This document shows positions 62,083 to 64,000 of a DNA stretch of 64,000 nt, piece after piece. The position numbers were made by a program, and so were the translations under genes. Source of the stretch: Corynebacterium sp. MSK297. Lineage in GTDB: Bacteria > Actinomycetota > Actinomycetes > Mycobacteriales > Mycobacteriaceae. The notes beneath the pieces are model-generated. The model did not search any database and was not told where the DNA came from. It was given only the letters and a program-made list of their open reading frames with translations. Position 1 is the stretch's first letter; every line of letters begins with the position of its first letter. The stretch is taken from assembly GCF_030232885.1 (NCBI RefSeq), contig NZ_JASPGD010000004.1:62001-126000 (forward strand). The letters run 5' to 3'.

Positions 62083-64000
62083 CTAGTCAGCGAAAGCTTC
62101 GTCGATAAGCTGCTTTTGCTCCAACTGGTGCACCTTGGCGATGCCGGTGGCAGTCGAGGACTGCGCGCGGCGAGAAATGCGGCGCATCCGCGGCATATCC
62201 GGAAGCAACTCGTGCAGGTGCTCGTTGTAGAACGGCCATGGGCCCTGGTTGGCTGGCTCGTCCTGCACAAAGCGGATTTCTTCCATGTTCGGGAAGTTAT
62301 CGAAAGCTTCCGACAGGCGGTTGAACGGAATTGGGTGCAACATTTCGATACGTACGATCGCGATGTCATCGCGCTCATCCTTCTGCCGACGCTTCTCCAG
62401 CTCGTAGTAGACCTTGCCGGAACACAACATCACGGTTTTCACCTTGTCTGCGTCACCGATGACGTTGTTGTCGGCATCAACCAACCGTGGGTCATTGATG
62501 ACGGAGCGGAACGAGGTGATCTCGGTGAATTCCTCAACCTCAGAGGTTGCCGCCTTGGCACGCAGCATCGACTTCGGCGTGAAGACAACCAGTGGGCGCG
62601 ACATGGTGCCCAGCGCGTGACGACGCAGCAGGTGGAAGTGGTTTGCCGGGGTTGATGGCTGAGCGATCGTCATGGAGCCTTCTGCAGCCAGTTGCAGGAA
62701 GCGTTCGATGCGAGCAGAGGAGTGGTCTGGTCCTTGGCCCTCGTAGCCGTGCGGCAACAGCAAGATAACCTTGGACAACTGGCCCCATTTGGCTTCACCA
62801 GAGCAAACGTATTCGTCGATGATGGTCTGTGCACCATTGACGAAGTCACCGAACTGAGCTTCCCAAGCGACAACAGCGTCGAGGTTTCCTACGGAATAGC
62901 CGTATTCCACGCCCAATCCAGCAAATTCAGTCAACGCTGAGTTGTAGGCTTCGAAGCTACCGCCATTACCGGCTTCTTGAGCCAGGGCATCCAGCGGGTT
63001 GTACTGCTCGGCGGTATTCGGGTTGTAGGTGACAGCGTGGCGCTGTGTGAAGGTACCACGCTTGGAATCTTCGCCGACCAGGCGTACTTGCTTGCCTTCG
63101 CTGGCGAGTGAGCCCAGAGCGATCAACTCGCCCCAGCCCCAATCGATACCGCCTTCGACAGCAGACTTGGCGCGCTTTTCGGCGATGGGTGCTACGCGGT
63201 TGTGCAATTCGAAGCCTTCTGGCAGATCCAGGTAGGCCTCGCCCAACTCGCGGAGGGTATCGGCAGAAATCGAAGTGTCCAGCCCACGCGTAAGTTCCTG
63301 GGAAGCAGTGATACCGGTCTGTTCTTGGGGACCGTTCTTTTCTGCTTCTTTGACCTCGTTGAATACGGATTCCATCTGGTCTCGGAAGTCGCGGGCAGCT
63401 GCCTCAGCGTCTTCTTCAGACAGATCACCACGGCCGATGAGTTCGTCGGTGTATTTCTGGCGCACGGAATCGCGGTTACCGATGCGCTCGTACATCAATG
63501 GCTGCGTCATCGATGGATCATCAGCCTCATTGTGGCCGCGCAGGCGGTAGCAAATGAGGTCGATAAAGACGTCTTTGCCGAAGCGACGGCGGTATTCGGT
63601 AGCTAGCTGACCAACCCAGACCACTGCCTCCGGATCATCGCCATTGACATGGAAGACGGGGCAATCGAAGCCCTTAGCCAGGTCAGTGGAGTACAGGGTG
63701 GAACGTCCAGAATCTGGGGTAGTGGTGAATCCGACCTGATTGTTCACGACGACGTGGATAGAGCCACCGATGTTGTAGGCGTCCAATCCCATCAGGTTGA
63801 TAGTCTCTTGGACGATACCCAGACCTGCGAATGAAGCATCGCCGTGCAGCAGCAATGGGACGACGCGTTTGTCGTGGCTGCCTTCTACACGGTCCAGAAT
63901 GTCCTGCTTGGCGCGGGCAATACCAACGACTACTGGGTTGACTGCTTCCAGGTGCGACGGGTTAGCGGTCAGTGTGACCTTGATTTCACCATCGCCGAAC
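62083..64000 (-). CDS. odhA: 2-oxoglutarate dehydrogenase E1/E2 OdhA (Kgd), C-terminal part
   Basis: The frame is open to the right edge, so the N-terminal acyltransferase region and part of E1 are outside the window. The visible 639 residues are the thiamine-diphosphate E1 domain: LTANPSHLEAVNPVVVG, HGDASFAGLGIVQETINLMGL, NNQVGFTTTPDSGRSTLYSTDLAKGF, HNEADDPSMTQP, FAGLGVEYGYSV and LPHGYEGQGPDHSSARIERFLQL. The TCA-cycle complex subunit regulated by OdhI in corynebacteria. Ends in AFAD. Confidence 0.96.
   Translation of the reverse strand, partial: FGDGEIKVTLTANPSHLEAVNPVVVGIARAKQDILDRVEGSHDKRVVPLLLHGDASFAGLGIVQETINLMGLDAYNIGGSIHVVVNNQVGFTTTPDSGRSTLYSTDLAKGFDCPVFHVNGDDPEAVVWVGQLATEYRRRFGKDVFIDLICYRLRGHNEADDPSMTQPLMYERIGNRDSVRQKYTDELIGRGDLSEEDAEAAARDFRDQMESVFNEVKEAEKNGPQEQTGITASQELTRGLDTSISADTLRELGEAYLDLPEGFELHNRVAPIAEKRAKSAVEGGIDWGWGELIALGSLASEGKQVRLVGEDSKRGTFTQRHAVTYNPNTAEQYNPLDALAQEAGNGGSFEAYNSALTEFAGLGVEYGYSVGNLDAVVAWEAQFGDFVNGAQTIIDEYVCSGEAKWGQLSKVILLLPHGYEGQGPDHSSARIERFLQLAAEGSMTIAQPSTPANHFHLLRRHALGTMSRPLVVFTPKSMLRAKAATSEVEEFTEITSFRSVINDPRLVDADNNVIGDADKVKTVMLCSGKVYYELEKRRQKDERDDIAIVRIEMLHPIPFNRLSEAFDNFPNMEEIRFVQDEPANQGPWPFYNEHLHELLPDMPRMRRISRRAQSSTATGIAKVHQLEQKQLIDEAFAD

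Noticed and set aside
1-64000. CRISPR arrays, rRNA operons and replication origin signals
   Set aside because: No regularly spaced repeats, rRNA-like stretches or clusters of DnaA boxes were seen.

Overview
The window is a piece of a Corynebacterium chromosome (Mycobacteriales). Gene order matches the conserved corynebacterial/mycobacterial backbone: glyA-pabAB-pabC; fumC-glpX-DUF4245; xseB-xseA-ispH-DUF6542-ychF; typA-lpqW-mshB-fdxC-dapC; dapD/dapE; LOG-folP2-gpgS; sigE-rseA-tatB-mrp; odhA. Mycothiol (mshB) and 2-oxoglutarate dehydrogenase OdhA genes, mid-range GC and many likely leaderless starts fit the genus. I cannot name the species.

Layout. 1-5 kb: folate/PABA genes (end of glyA, fused pabAB, pabC) around an orphan siderophore-type binding lipoprotein. 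5-7.4 kb: DUF5997 regulator, PH-domain protein, a stand-alone LysR-type effector domain and an acetyltransferase. 7.4-12 kb: a 5-oxoprolinase operon (Nramp-like transporter-pxpA-pxpB-pxpC) with a divergent GntR regulator. 12-17 kb: accessory surface/secretion island (two tandem paralogs of unknown function, a type VII-like Gly/Asn/His-rich protein and a DUF3558-type lipoprotein). 17-18 kb: non-coding DNA rich in hairpins, with two candidate RNA genes. 18-33 kb: fumC, glpX, a non-canonical glutamine synthetase beside an ornithine-cyclodeaminase-family gene, exonuclease VII, ispH, rmuC, an AI-2E-type permease, ychF and a queuosine-precursor permease.

34.8-38.4 kb: a zinc-transporter gene (zupT) is cut in two by a 2.96 kb insertion bounded by a 9-bp direct repeat (13 bp with one mismatch). 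The insertion carries one intact gene of unknown function, decayed genes and two small coupled ORFs, but no recombinase. The zupT 5' part also appears to have lost an internal segment between its two HN-x-PEG motifs.

38.4-64 kb: DUF402 and secreted proteins, typA, lpqW-like lipoprotein, mshB, ferredoxin, lysine/DAP genes dapC, dapD and dapE, an amino-acid permease, folP2-gpgS, a DivIVA-domain protein, an rRNA-type methyltransferase, a GH32-like protein with degenerate catalytic motifs at the place where relatives keep glgA/glgC, the sigE-rseA-tatB stress/export block, mrp, a lipoprotein, a fumarylacetoacetate-hydrolase pseudogene and the 3' part of odhA.

Most notable: the double lesion in zupT and its cargo; a probable ATT start codon for the anti-sigma factor RseA; an Nramp-family transporter lacking the metal-binding motifs and linked to 5-oxoproline use; the structured non-coding region at 16.9-17.9 kb; and the glutamine synthetase lacking the adenylylation tyrosine.
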